Source of the DNA: Bacilli bacterium
Lineage (GTDB): Bacteria; Bacillota_I; Bacilli_A; RF39; UBA660
Length of the DNA stretch: 64,000 nt
Reading direction: 5' to 3'
Assembly: GCA_017416535.1 (NCBI GenBank)
Contig: JAFQCG010000001.1
Coordinates: 1-64,000, forward strand
The position numbers were made by a program, and so were the translations under genes. This document shows, one piece after another, positions 15,516 to 23,860 of this stretch. The notes beneath the pieces were generated by a model. The model searched no databases. It was not told the DNA's origin and worked only from the letters and a program-made list of their open reading frames with translations. Position 1 is the first letter of the stretch, and each line of letters opens with the position of its first letter.

Positions 15516-16298
15516 TATTACTAATGTATTTAAAAGTGATAGAACTTCTTCTTCTGTTTTATTCGTAAATATCAAGTTATATGTTAAATCACCTTTTTTG
15601 ATATGCACTTCTTTGTAATCTTTTATTACCATCATGTATCCATTATGAATACCATTTATAGTAATAAATTTATCAATTGCAGGCATAGTGATCGATGCCA
15701 TTAAATGCATTGCATAATTACTTCTAATTTTTTCTCCGGATGTAAAAACATTTGGTTTATAATTTCTTGTTTTATTTAAAAATTTAAATAAGTCATTATC
15801 TGAATATACATAATTATCTTCTAAATAATCATCAACATCTGTTTCTAGTGGAATACTTACTCCATCATTTTCTATAGAACCGTAGAAGTTTTTATCATCT
15901 TCCTCAAACCAATCAATATATGAATCTTCTGTTATTGATATTCTTAAGGAATCTGTTACCTCCCCTTTTGAGTTATACTTTTTATATGTTACGCCTCCAC
16001 CATATGTTGTAATATTTTCTTTTTTATATCCTTTATATACATTTTTAATTTTAATGTTTTCATATGTTAAATAGTCTTTTTCTTTTACTTCTACAGCACT
16101 TGTTGTGTATGTTTCTTTTTTATTATAGGCCTCTAAAAACTTATCATAACTTTTTGTTTCTAATTGTTCTAAATTATATTTATCGATTATGAATACTTTG
16201 TAAGATATAAAGAGTGTAACTAATAATATCAAACCGATAACTATAAATAAAATTATCTTTTTGTTTGTATTTTTCTTATTTTTTCTTTTCTTTTTCAT
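15495..16298 (-). CDS. Membrane-anchored protein of unknown function
   Basis: A 267-aa protein with a very basic N-terminus (KKKRKNKKNTNKK), one membrane segment at ~14-36 (IILFIVIGLILLVTLFISYK) and a ~230-residue extracytoplasmic part without cysteine or known motifs. The basic side predicts the N-terminus inside. AGGAGAGGG precedes the ATG. No family is recognised. Confidence 0.7.
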   Translation of the reverse strand: MKKKRKNKKNTNKKIILFIVIGLILLVTLFISYKVFIIDKYNLEQLETKSYDKFLEAYNKKETYTTSAVEVKEKDYLTYENIKIKNVYKGYKKENITTYGGGVTYKKYNSKGEVTDSLRISITEDSYIDWFEEDDKNFYGSIENDGVSIPLETDVDDYLEDNYVYSDNDLFKFLNKTRNYKPNVFTSGEKIRSNYAMHLMASITMPAIDKFITINGIHNGYMMVIKDYKEVHIKKGDLTYNLIFTNKTEEEVLSLLNTLVIEKKSLL

Positions 16299-16433
16299 TT
16301 TTACTACCCTCTCCTTTTAATTTTATTATATAATATATTTATAAGAATAAAATATTTTTTGTGTTAATTTTTATTTATTTACATATTATTTTTTTGTAGA
16401 TAAGATTATTAACTATATTAGGAGGAGTAAAAG

Positions 16434-17141
16434 GTGGATTATTTAACATTTTTAGGACGCATTAGTGTATGTTTTATACTTGGTATTATTATTGGTCTTG
16501 AAAGACAATATAGAAGAAAGATCGCAGGGATTAGAACTATTGCTTTAGTTTCTTTAGGATCATTTCTATTTGTGTCTATTTCTGATTTAACTCCAGCGAG
16601 TGATATTACAAGAATTGCTGCTCAAGTAGTTTCTGGTATCGGTTTTATTGGTGCTGGTGTTATATTAAGAGACGGAAAGGAAATAAGGGGATTAAATACA
16701 GCTGCAACATTGTGGTGTAGTTCTGCGATAGGAACACTTACAGCTTTAGGATTAATTGGAGAAGCAGTTATTGGAGTTTTATATATTTTACTTTCTAATA
16801 TTTTATTGCGTTTTGTATCAAGAGCAATTATGAAAACTACAAGTCATAAGTCAGAGTTCTATACTATTAGTATTGAATGTGAATTAGATAGAGAAATGGC
16901 TGTTAAGAATCTGTTGATTCAAAAATTGAAATCACAAAAGAATATATTAAAAAATTTTAAAACTAAAAAGAACGAAAAAGATATTGAAATTGAAGCCCAT
17001 TTAGAAATTATAAATGATGGTTTTGAAAGTATTGATAGTATTATTAATAGATTATGTATTGAACCAGGCGTTATATCTACTGAATATAATAAAGTTAAGA
17101 CTTATGTAGATGATGACGATGATGATTTTGAAGGCAAATAA
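16434..17141 (+). CDS. MgtC/SapB family membrane protein
   Basis: A 235-aa protein. The N-terminal ~135 residues hold four or five membrane helices with MgtC hallmarks: GIIIGLERQYRRKIAGIRT, VVSGIGFIGAGVILRDG and IRGLNTAATLWCSSAIG. The C-terminal ~95 residues are a cytoplasmic ACT-like domain. MgtC proteins help growth at low magnesium and modulate ATP synthase in pathogens; in Gram-positives the role is less clear. The start is GTG at 16434 after GGAGGAG. The acidic C-terminal end DDDDDDF is unusual. Confidence 0.9.
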   Translation: MDYLTFLGRISVCFILGIIIGLERQYRRKIAGIRTIALVSLGSFLFVSISDLTPASDITRIAAQVVSGIGFIGAGVILRDGKEIRGLNTAATLWCSSAIGTLTALGLIGEAVIGVLYILLSNILLRFVSRAIMKTTSHKSEFYTISIECELDREMAVKNLLIQKLKSQKNILKNFKTKKNEKDIEIEAHLEIINDGFESIDSIINRLCIEPGVISTEYNKVKTYVDDDDDDFEGK

Positions 17142-17161
17142 TTCTTATCAACAAAAAAAGG

Positions 17162-17189
17162 TTGACATCTAAAAAATATAGTGTATAAT
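17162..17189 (+). promoter_or_regulatory. Promoter of leader RNA A
   Basis: Perfect TTGACA (17162-17167) and perfect TATAAT (17184-17189) with 16-bp spacing. Transcription should start near 17196, at the beginning of the structured leader. Confidence 0.85.
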
Positions 17190-17198
17190 TAAAGGCAA

Positions 17199-17309
17199 GT
17201 GAGGAGATATAAACAACTTAGTATAACTTGTGAGCTATCTCGGGTTAAAAGCCTACACGAACTTTTAAAAGTACGGAGTCACTAAAGTCAATGACTTCGT
17301 ACTTTTTTT
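17199..17309 (+). ncRNA. Structured leader RNA, copy A (riboswitch/attenuator candidate)
   Basis: A ~110-base 5' UTR that ends in an intrinsic terminator before the gene at 17355. It shares ordered blocks with copy B at 17936-18050: GTGAG-N4-TATAA, GAGCTA (17232), GG, a variable small hairpin, TACACG (17254), then the exact 16-mer AAAGTACGGAGTCACT (17268-17283). TTGTG before AGCTA can pair with CACGA after the hairpin, enclosing the conserved bases. It matches no riboswitch class I can recall, including T-box, preQ1, SAM, purine, TPP and fluoride. Confidence 0.65.
17270..17309 (+). terminator. Attenuator terminator in leader A
   Basis: AGTACGGAGTCA (17270-17281) pairs over 12 bp with TGACTTCGTACT (17292-17303), followed by T. 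It lies between promoter and gene, so it can only control readthrough. Confidence 0.85.
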
Positions 17310-17354
17310 GTCGCTTTATTAAGTAGAAGTCATTAGAAAGAAAGGAGGAATTCT

Positions 17355-17936
17355 ATGATGCACAATTTAGGAAAATTAAACAGCAGTAAAGAATCGTCAT
17401 TTTCTGGATTTTTATTAAATCTAGTCTGTGAAGACAAACAGGATTATGCAGATTACAAATTAGGTTCTTTAGAAGATAAGTCAAAAGATAAAATGCAACA
17501 GATGGAAGTATTAAGTGTTTTAGATGGATTAAGTTTTCCAATGAATGAAGTTGGAACTTACTTTTTCAAAGATGTTATTATTAAAACTATTAGATATTTA
17601 GATGGTACTGATGATTTTGGTAATAGTATTGATAGAACACAACTTCTAGATGAATTGAGAAGTCCATTTTCACAGTTTTATTTCGATATAGCAAGAAATG
17701 AACTTGATATTGGCGTTAAAACTTTTCATTCTTATATTGAACATGCTTTAGAAAGTGTTCAATATGAAAATGCTGATGCAGCTTTACTTTTTGAAATTTA
17801 TAGTAATTTCTCTAAAGAAACTGACTATGGGGAACATGCATTAATTATTGCTGAACATATAAGAAATGCAAGAAGAAAGACAGAAGGATATCAATATACA
17901 TTAATATCTCCTGTTAAGGTACAAGTTAGTATTTAG
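17355..17936 (+). CDS. Spo0A C-terminal-domain-like DNA-binding protein
   Basis: A 193-aa protein without a receiver domain. Residues ~52-140 (VLDGLSFPMNEVGTYFFKD, VIIKTIRYLDG, SPFSQFYFDIARNELDIG, VKTFHSYIEHALESV) follow the pattern of the Spo0A effector domain (L-x-x-L-G-x-P...G-Y-x-Y-L...A-I; then Y-P-x-I-A ... RVE-x-A-I-R-H-A-I). It would bind DNA and is probably not controlled by phosphorylation. The start at 17355 has AGGAGG six bases upstream; a second ATG follows directly. It sits between two copies of one RNA element. The assignment is by pattern only. Confidence 0.5.
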   Translation: MMHNLGKLNSSKESSFSGFLLNLVCEDKQDYADYKLGSLEDKSKDKMQQMEVLSVLDGLSFPMNEVGTYFFKDVIIKTIRYLDGTDDFGNSIDRTQLLDELRSPFSQFYFDIARNELDIGVKTFHSYIEHALESVQYENADAALLFEIYSNFSKETDYGEHALIIAEHIRNARRKTEGYQYTLISPVKVQVSI

Positions 17937-18050
17937 TGAGTATGTATAAGTTTTAAACGAGCTACATAGGGATTAATACAATTAATCTTACACGTATTAT
18001 AAAGTACGGAGTCACTCTTATTTGTAATAAGAGTGTTTCCGTGCTTTTTT
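17936..18050 (+). ncRNA. Structured RNA element, copy B
   Basis: This starts at the last base of the Spo0A-C-like gene and ends in a terminator. It shares GTGAG-N4-TATAA, GAGCTA (17959), GGG, a 7-bp hairpin (GATTAAT/ATTAATC), TACACG (17989) and AAAGTACGGAGTCACT (18001-18016) with copy A. It may act as a 3' UTR element of the upstream gene or as a leader for the ABC operon at 18125; a TATAAT at 18077-18082 after it suggests the operon also has its own weak promoter. Confidence 0.6.
18003..18050 (+). terminator. Long terminator of RNA copy B
   Basis: An 18-bp stem with one mismatch (AGTACGGAGTCACTCTTA against TAAGAGTGTTTCCGTGCT) is followed by TTTTT. The 5' arm is the sequence conserved with copy A; the 3' arm differs yet still pairs. 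Confidence 0.85.
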
Positions 18051-18124
18051 ATTTATGTTTTATGTTATACTTTTAATATAATAGACAGGTTATGACTTAG
18101 TTATAGTAAAGGAGTGTGGTGTTT

Positions 18125-19108
18125 ATGGCAATTATAGAAGTTAATAATTTATCAAAAACATTTAAAGTAAAATTAAAAGAAAAAGGACTTAAAGGTAGTT
18201 TGAAATCTATTTTTAAGCCAAAATATAAAGTTATAAAAGCTGTTAAAAATATAAATTTCGAGGTTGAAAAAGGTGAAATGATTGCCTTTATCGGACCTAA
18301 TGGAGCTGGTAAAAGTACAACTATAAAAATGCTTACTGGTATTTTGTATCCTGATAAAGGAGATATAAAAGTATTAGATATTGATCCAAAAAAAGAACGT
18401 AAGAAGCTGGCATACAATATAGGAACTGTGTTTGGACAAAAAGAACAATTATGGACACATCTTACTCCTTATGATAACTTTAAATTTTTTGGTGCGATAT
18501 ATGATATACCTGAAGTTAGAGTAGAAAAAAAGATTAATGAATTGAAAGAGTTATTTGAACTTGATGAATTTATTAATACTCCTGTTCGTAATTTAAGTTT
18601 GGGTCAAAGAATTAGATGTGAAATTGTTGCTTCTTTAATTCATGAACCAAAAGTATTATTCTTAGATGAACCTACAATCGGTCTTGATCCTGTAGTTAAG
18701 GAAAATATAAGAACACTAATAAAGCGAATGAACAAAGAATATAAAACAACTATTTTTTTAACTAGTCACGATGTTGGTGATATAGAAAAATTATGTAAGA
18801 GAGTAATTATTATAAATAATGGTCAAGTTGTATTAGATGATTCTATGGAAAACTTAAAATATCATTATTTAAATAAGAAGATAGTTGAAGCAAAAATGAA
18901 AGAAAAAGTTAATCTAGATGATGAGGAAGGAATAACTATTCTAAAAGATAAGGGATACAACTTAAAAATTGAAGTAGATACAAAGAAGCGCAGTGTTGCT
19001 GATGCACTGAAATTATTAAATCCAGATAATATTGTTGATATTAATATTTCTAATATGCCACTTGAAGATATAATTAGTACTATTTATAAGAATGAGGCAG
19101 ACAAATGA
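18125..19108 (+). CDS. ABC-2 type exporter ATPase
   Basis: A 327-aa ATP-binding subunit of a drug/lipid/antibiotic-type exporter. Motifs: Walker A GPNGAGKST (~58-66), signature LSLGQR, Walker B VLFLDEPTIGLD and the H-loop TSHD. The C-terminal ~90 residues are the extension usual for ABC-2 ATPases. ATG at 18125 has AAAGGAG upstream; GTG codons at 18116 lie against that site. It overlaps the next permease gene by four bases (ATGA), so the three genes form one operon. Confidence 0.9.
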   Translation: MAIIEVNNLSKTFKVKLKEKGLKGSLKSIFKPKYKVIKAVKNINFEVEKGEMIAFIGPNGAGKSTTIKMLTGILYPDKGDIKVLDIDPKKERKKLAYNIGTVFGQKEQLWTHLTPYDNFKFFGAIYDIPEVRVEKKINELKELFELDEFINTPVRNLSLGQRIRCEIVASLIHEPKVLFLDEPTIGLDPVVKENIRTLIKRMNKEYKTTIFLTSHDVGDIEKLCKRVIIINNGQVVLDDSMENLKYHYLNKKIVEAKMKEKVNLDDEEGITILKDKGYNLKIEVDTKKRSVADALKLLNPDNIVDINISNMPLEDIISTIYKNEADK

Positions 19109-19896
19109 GAAAATACTTATTCATATTTAAATCTGAATTAATGAGTAATCTACAATATGTATTCAATATATTTGTTGGATTTTTTGGATATTTTATCATG
19201 TTATTTATATTATTTAATTTGTGGAAATATATGTATAGTGATCCTAATGAATTAATTAATGGATATAATATGAGTCAAATGACTTGGTACGTAATTATTA
19301 CAGAGATTTTATGGATGACTTTGGGTGGTAGAAAGTTATGTAGGAAAATTTGTAATGATGTACGTGGGGGAAATATTGCATATAACTTGAACAAACCATA
19401 CAACTATATTGGATACTGTTTATCTGGACATTTAGGAAGTATTGCGATTAAGGGATTAATCTATACAGTACTTGGAATGATTATGGGATTTATCTTCTTA
19501 GGTAACTTCCCTGACTTAAATATATTTAGTATTTTAGCGGTATTAATTACTGGTATTTTAGCAACAGCAATAAGTATTTTATTAATTACTTTTATAGGGT
19601 TATTTTCATTTATTATTGAAGATGCTAATCCATTTTATTGGTTATATGGAAAAGTAATTTTAATATTAGGTACAGTATTTCCTATTGAATACTTTCCTAC
19701 TTTTTTACAACCATTTTTAACATTCAGTCCTATTTATGTTGTTTCTTATGGACCTGCGAAATTGTTTGTTGACTTTTCTTTTGGAACATTTGCTTCTGTA
19801 TTATTGGCACAAATTATTTATCTATTTATTGGATATTTACTATGTACATTAATGTATAGAAAGGGAGTGAAAAATCTAAATGTTAACGGCGGTTAA
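19105..19896 (+). CDS. ABC-2 family exporter permease
   Basis: A 263-aa membrane protein with six hydrophobic segments, e.g. VFNIFVGFFGYFIMLFILF, SILAVLITGILATAISILLI and ASVLLAQIIYLFIGYLLC. The motif PFYWLYGKVILILGTVFPIE and the ending YRKGVKNLNVNGG are typical of the PF06182-like ABC-2 permeases that occur in pairs with one ATPase. It is translationally coupled to the ATPase upstream (4-base overlap) and to the second permease downstream (17-base overlap). The substrate is unknown. Confidence 0.85.
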   Translation: MRKYLFIFKSELMSNLQYVFNIFVGFFGYFIMLFILFNLWKYMYSDPNELINGYNMSQMTWYVIITEILWMTLGGRKLCRKICNDVRGGNIAYNLNKPYNYIGYCLSGHLGSIAIKGLIYTVLGMIMGFIFLGNFPDLNIFSILAVLITGILATAISILLITFIGLFSFIIEDANPFYWLYGKVILILGTVFPIEYFPTFLQPFLTFSPIYVVSYGPAKLFVDFSFGTFASVLLAQIIYLFIGYLLCTLMYRKGVKNLNVNGG

Positions 19897-20674
19897 AAAT
19901 CAATTTAAAATATCTTTTTTAACAATAAAATATGCCTTAATGAGAGAAATGCTTAATAAGGTAACATTTATTACTAATATTATATTTATGATACTTAATA
20001 ATGCTAGTTTTATAGTTCAATGGATTGTTTTATATTCATTAAAAGATAACGTTGGTGGTTATACATTTAAACAAGTCTTATTGCTTTGGGGAATGGCTGC
20101 TGGAACATATGGAGTTTCACGTTTCTTCTTTAAAAAAGCATTTAGCTTGTCTGAAATTATTAATAATGGAAAACTTGATTCTTATTTAGTTCAACCTAAG
20201 AATGTTTTATTATCTGCAATTACTACAGATGTAGAACCTTCTGCTTTAGGAGATTTACTTTATGCTTACATAATGTTATTCCTATTTGGTTGTACATTTG
20301 AAAAGTTTTTACTATTTACAATGTTTATTATAACTGGTGGTTTAATGCTAACAGCTATTGCAGTAATACTTGGAAGTTTAAGTTTTTGGTTTAATAAAAC
20401 AGATATTATTGCAGATGTTGGTAATAGTTTAACTACTAACTTTGCTACTTATCCCGATGGTATTTTTAAAGGAATAGTTAAAGGTTTATTATATACACTT
20501 ATTCCTGTTGGGATAATTAACTATATACCTATTCAAGTTCTTACAGAATTTAATTTAGGTTTAACTTTAATCGTTATTGGATTTACTATATTTTTAGTAA
20601 CTTTAGCGTTTGTTATATTTTTTAAGGGACTTAAGAAATATTCTTCAAGTAACTTAATGATTGCAAGAATTTAA
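19880..20674 (+). CDS. ABC-2 family exporter permease, second subunit
   Basis: A 264-aa membrane protein with six predicted segments, paralogous in layout to the preceding permease (NNGKLDSYLVQPKNVLLSAI matches the RGGNIAYNLNKPYNYIGYC-type loop; both end in a K-G-L/V-K motif). Together with the ATPase it should form a heterodimeric exporter. Its start lies 17 bases inside the upstream gene. A GNAT gene follows after 14 bp, in the same transcript. Confidence 0.85.
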   Translation: MLTAVKNQFKISFLTIKYALMREMLNKVTFITNIIFMILNNASFIVQWIVLYSLKDNVGGYTFKQVLLLWGMAAGTYGVSRFFFKKAFSLSEIINNGKLDSYLVQPKNVLLSAITTDVEPSALGDLLYAYIMLFLFGCTFEKFLLFTMFIITGGLMLTAIAVILGSLSFWFNKTDIIADVGNSLTTNFATYPDGIFKGIVKGLLYTLIPVGIINYIPIQVLTEFNLGLTLIVIGFTIFLVTLAFVIFFKGLKKYSSSNLMIARI

Positions 20675-20688
20675 AAAAGGAGGTAATT

Positions 20689-21705
20689 ATGGAGATTAGA
20701 AATATTAAAGATTCTGAACTAAAGGATGCTTTAAATTTAGTGTGGGATGTATTTTTAAAATTTGAAGCTCCTGATTATACGGAAGAAGGAATAAATGAGT
20801 TTAAAAATAGTATTAATAATCCTGATTTTATAGGAAAAATGGAACTTTTTGGTGCTTATGAAAAAGACGAACTAATTGGTGTTATTGCGACGAGAGAAAA
20901 GCATCATTTATCATTACTATTTGTCAGAGAAGATTATCATCGAAAAGGTATTGGAAAATCTTTATATGAATATATATGCAAATTAAATCCAGATGGGTAT
21001 TTTACAGTTAACTCTTCTCCTTATGCTAAGGGATTTTATGAAAAGTTAGGATTTACATGTGAGTCTTTAGAACAAATAATTAATGGTATTAGATTTTATC
21101 CAATGAAAAATGAAAATATTAACATAGATAGACTTAGACATGAGATTCCTACTCTAGAAAGAAAAGATGATGCAATTGAATATATTAAAGAGTTTTTAGA
21201 GTATGGCTCTGATATTAATGGGTTTGGTAGTTTAGATAAATATTTAGATAACTATGAAGAATGGCTTGAAAAATTAGAGACTTATCGTAATATTGAACCT
21301 AATGAACAAAGAGTACCAGGAGATACTTATTTCTTAGTTAGAGAAAATGATAATAGAATTGTTGGTATGATTAATATTAGACACTGTTTAAATGATAACT
21401 TACGTTTAATAGGTGGACATATTGGCTATTCAATTAGACCTACAGAAAGACAAAAGGGATATAATAAAATTAATCTTTACTTAGGACTTTTACGTTGTCA
21501 GGAATTAGGAATTAAAGAAGTTTTAATGGATTGTGATAAGGATAATCCCGCATCTGCAAGAACAATGATTGCGCTTGGAGGTAAGTTAATTAAAGAATGG
21601 TATGAACCAAACATTTATAAAACTATCTTACAGGATTATGCGATTGATGTTGATGATTCTATTAAGACTTATGCTAAAACTTATAATCCACGTATATGGA
21701 AATAA
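20689..21705 (+). CDS. Double GNAT-domain acetyltransferase
   Basis: A 338-aa protein with two GNAT folds. Domain 1 (~1-145) has the acetyl-CoA loop VREDYHRKGIGKSLYEYI and the distal KGFYEKLGF. Domain 2 (~150-320) has GGHIGYSIRPTERQKGYNKI and NPASARTMIALGG; its CoA loop (RPTERQKGYNK) is closer to the variant seen in predicted acetyltransferases related to YitI/YjdJ. AAAAGGAGG precedes the ATG. It is the last gene of the exporter operon, so acetylation of the exported compound is possible, but this is inference. Confidence 0.85.
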   Translation: MEIRNIKDSELKDALNLVWDVFLKFEAPDYTEEGINEFKNSINNPDFIGKMELFGAYEKDELIGVIATREKHHLSLLFVREDYHRKGIGKSLYEYICKLNPDGYFTVNSSPYAKGFYEKLGFTCESLEQIINGIRFYPMKNENINIDRLRHEIPTLERKDDAIEYIKEFLEYGSDINGFGSLDKYLDNYEEWLEKLETYRNIEPNEQRVPGDTYFLVRENDNRIVGMINIRHCLNDNLRLIGGHIGYSIRPTERQKGYNKINLYLGLLRCQELGIKEVLMDCDKDNPASARTMIALGGKLIKEWYEPNIYKTILQDYAIDVDDSIKTYAKTYNPRIWK

Positions 21706-21708
21706 TAT

Positions 21709-21730
21709 AGGACTGCTAAGCAGTCCTTTT
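21709..21730 (+). terminator. Terminator of ABC/GNAT operon
   Basis: The perfect hairpin AGGACTGCT/AGCAGTCCT is followed by TTT, directly after the GNAT gene. Confidence 0.85.
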
Positions 21731-21737
21731 AGTTTGC

Positions 21738-21766
21738 TTTACTTTTTTTTGATTTTGTGGTATAAT
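21738..21766 (+). promoter_or_regulatory. Promoter of kinase-like gene
   Basis: TTTACT (21738-21743) and TATAAT (21761-21766) with 17-bp spacing, ~25 bp upstream of the gene at 21792. Confidence 0.7.
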
Positions 21767-21791
21767 ATGGGCACTATTTGGGGTGGTATGA

Positions 21792-22460
21792 ATGAATAAA
21801 ATAGTAAATTTTAATTCAGAAAAAGAATTTATTGCGTACAGAAAGAGTAAAACTTGTAGTGAACTTGGTACCGGTAGTGAAGGTACATGTTATTTAGGAA
21901 GAGACGGTCTTGCATATAAGGATCTATCTGAGGGATTTAGAAGTGAAGTTTATATTCCAGAAGATATAGTTACTCGTAGTGAATGTAGTGTTAAGTCTTT
22001 CGCTTTTCCTCATGTCTTATTTACTGTTAATGGGGAACTTATGGGTTATACTTCAGATTTAGTAAAAAAAGATATTACTAATGATAAATATTTATTTGAG
22101 CATGGTATTGATCATATTGACTTTGAAAAGTTATATGCAGCATATGAAGTTTTATATGATGATGCAGTTAAATTAGCTGAGGAAGGTATTGGAATATACG
22201 ATTTATCTTTCAACTTAATGTTTGATGGGGAAAAATTAACTGGAGTTGATACTTGTGGATATTTTCATGCTCCAACAATGGAATGTCTTCATAACACAGA
22301 TTGTGTAGATTTAGCAGTTAAAAATTTATTTACTATATATGCTAAATATGGATATGGAGAAGATTTAGATACTGATATGGATGTTAAATCATTCCTTGAA
22401 ATGGTAAAAGCTAATTATTCTTCTAGTGATGGAAAAGGTAGACCTTACATTAAACAATAA
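21792..22460 (+). CDS. Protein-kinase-like fold protein
   Basis: A 222-aa cytosolic protein. The N-terminus has a glycine loop (ELGTGSEGTCYLG) followed by a lysine (AYKDL), and the middle has GIGIYDLSFNLMFDGEKLTG with D-x(4)-N, then VDTCGYF, the order expected of the kinase catalytic loop and metal site. It is shorter than Ser/Thr kinases and the C-lobe looks minimal, so it may be a small-molecule kinase or a pseudokinase. It has its own promoter and terminator, so is monocistronic. No named family is recognised. Confidence 0.6.
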   Translation: MNKIVNFNSEKEFIAYRKSKTCSELGTGSEGTCYLGRDGLAYKDLSEGFRSEVYIPEDIVTRSECSVKSFAFPHVLFTVNGELMGYTSDLVKKDITNDKYLFEHGIDHIDFEKLYAAYEVLYDDAVKLAEEGIGIYDLSFNLMFDGEKLTGVDTCGYFHAPTMECLHNTDCVDLAVKNLFTIYAKYGYGEDLDTDMDVKSFLEMVKANYSSSDGKGRPYIKQ

Positions 22461-22486
22461 AAAAATACTTCGTTTGAAGTATTTTT
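22461..22486. terminator. Bidirectional terminator between convergent genes
   Basis: AAAAATACTTC and GAAGTATTTTT pair around GTTT, with A and T runs on the two sides. It serves the kinase-like gene and the FemAB gene. Confidence 0.85.
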
Positions 22487-23765
22487 ATTTTTTATTATTA
22501 TATCTTAATTTTTGTAGTTTATATCTTATAGGTACTAATGTCTTATAGATATAATATATTGGTTTATTAATTATTAAATCAAATTCTCCAATAAATTCAG
22601 TATATTCTCCACCTAGTCTTTTCTTGAATAAATGTATTCCATATACAGGATTTTCTTTTGAAGGGTCTCCTGTTGTTCCAAAGAAGTCTATTATTTCATA
22701 ACCTTCTTCTTTAGCATCTTTAATAATTTCATAATAGATAAAGTAATTTCCATTTAATTCTCTTAGAAGAGTATTATTTCCACCATGAAGAGTCCATACT
22801 TTATTACCATATTTTGCTGTTAGAATTGCTGATAAAGTTAACTTATCGTCTTTTATAGGTTCAATTACTTCAAATTCTTTTTTTGCTTTAGTTAATTGAT
22901 TTATAAATTCTTGTTTTTTATTAGCATTTTTTTCACTATCTTTGTATTTTTCATCAGACATCTTTTCAATATTTGCTTCTAAGTTATTTATTTTTTCTTT
23001 GTATGTTTTCTTTAAATTATTTATATCTACTTTTACTACGTATAAATCACTCATATTTTCTTTATGTAGTGTTTCATAGTATTCTTTGTAGTATTTAAAT
23101 GAATGGTTTACTATACCTTCTCTATCTGATGTTTGAGACATTGTTTCAAAAAAGTCATCTATTGTTTTTTTATCATTTTTAATTAACTCTAGATTATAAG
23201 GATTTCCTTTATTAATAATCTTTTTTGTTGTTGGGTGGAAATTCTTTGTGATTTCTTCTATTGTTGGTTCTAAACTTAATCTAAATGTATATCTAGGTTG
23301 GTTATTTTCAAAGTTTTTATTAAACCCCATATGTTTATATCCTAATGATTTTAAATATGAGACAACTTCTTCATTATTGTTTTCTTCTAGAATATTACCT
23401 TCTATATCTAAATCATGTAGTTTAAAATCAGGATCAATTTTTATAAATAATGCTTTTCTTTTTTTAGCAAAGTCTTTTAAATCATTTGTGAATGATTTTA
23501 GTAATTCTTTATTTTTATAATCTATAATAAATCCTCTTGGAGAATAAAAGTACGTATATCCAAGCATTAAACTTCTTTCTAGTAAAAGTGCTACTGCAAC
23601 TAGATTCTTTTTATCATCTTCATATCCTATATAATGAGGAATTACATTACGTTCTTTTTGTTGGAATTCTCCCCATAAATATGAATGTAAAAAATGAGAT
23701 GAATCTTTATGTTCACTACAGAATTTTTCGTATTTTTCTTTTGTTAGTTTTTCTATTAGTTTCAT
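22485..23765 (-). CDS. FemAB-family peptidoglycan aminoacyltransferase
   Basis: A 426-aa enzyme of the FemA/FemX family, which adds amino acids from aminoacyl-tRNA to the lipid II or peptidoglycan side chain at the inner face of the membrane. Visible are two GNAT-like lobes (HFLHSYLWGEFQQKERNVIP; FHPTTKKIINKGNPYNLELI) and a coiled-coil insertion at ~245-300 rich in Lys/Glu that in FemA binds tRNA. The C-terminal NGNYFIYYEIIKDAKEEGYE and FGTTGDPS motifs are typical. It implies an interpeptide bridge in the wall. It is transcribed alone, leftward. Confidence 0.93.
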   Translation of the reverse strand: MKLIEKLTKEKYEKFCSEHKDSSHFLHSYLWGEFQQKERNVIPHYIGYEDDKKNLVAVALLLERSLMLGYTYFYSPRGFIIDYKNKELLKSFTNDLKDFAKKRKALFIKIDPDFKLHDLDIEGNILEENNNEEVVSYLKSLGYKHMGFNKNFENNQPRYTFRLSLEPTIEEITKNFHPTTKKIINKGNPYNLELIKNDKKTIDDFFETMSQTSDREGIVNHSFKYYKEYYETLHKENMSDLYVVKVDINNLKKTYKEKINNLEANIEKMSDEKYKDSEKNANKKQEFINQLTKAKKEFEVIEPIKDDKLTLSAILTAKYGNKVWTLHGGNNTLLRELNGNYFIYYEIIKDAKEEGYEIIDFFGTTGDPSKENPVYGIHLFKKRLGGEYTEFIGEFDLIINKPIYYIYKTLVPIRYKLQKLRYNNKK

Positions 23766-23838
23766 ATACTTTCTCTCCTATTCATTATATTTAAAGTATA
23801 CACTTTTTAAAGATTAAGGTCAATCTGGGGACAAAATA

Positions 23839-23860
23839 AAAAGAAGTAAAAACTTCTTTT
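23839..23860 (-). terminator. Terminator of tail-anchored protein gene
   Basis: AAAAGAAGT/ACTTCTTTT form a 9-bp stem with loop AAAA; the gene's stop codon lies within it. Confidence 0.7.

Noticed and set aside
17199-17309. T-box, preQ1, SAM or other known riboswitch
   Set aside because: No T-box TGGNACCGCG motif, no preQ1 or SAM conserved core; the conserved blocks do not fit any class I can recall. A database search is still needed.
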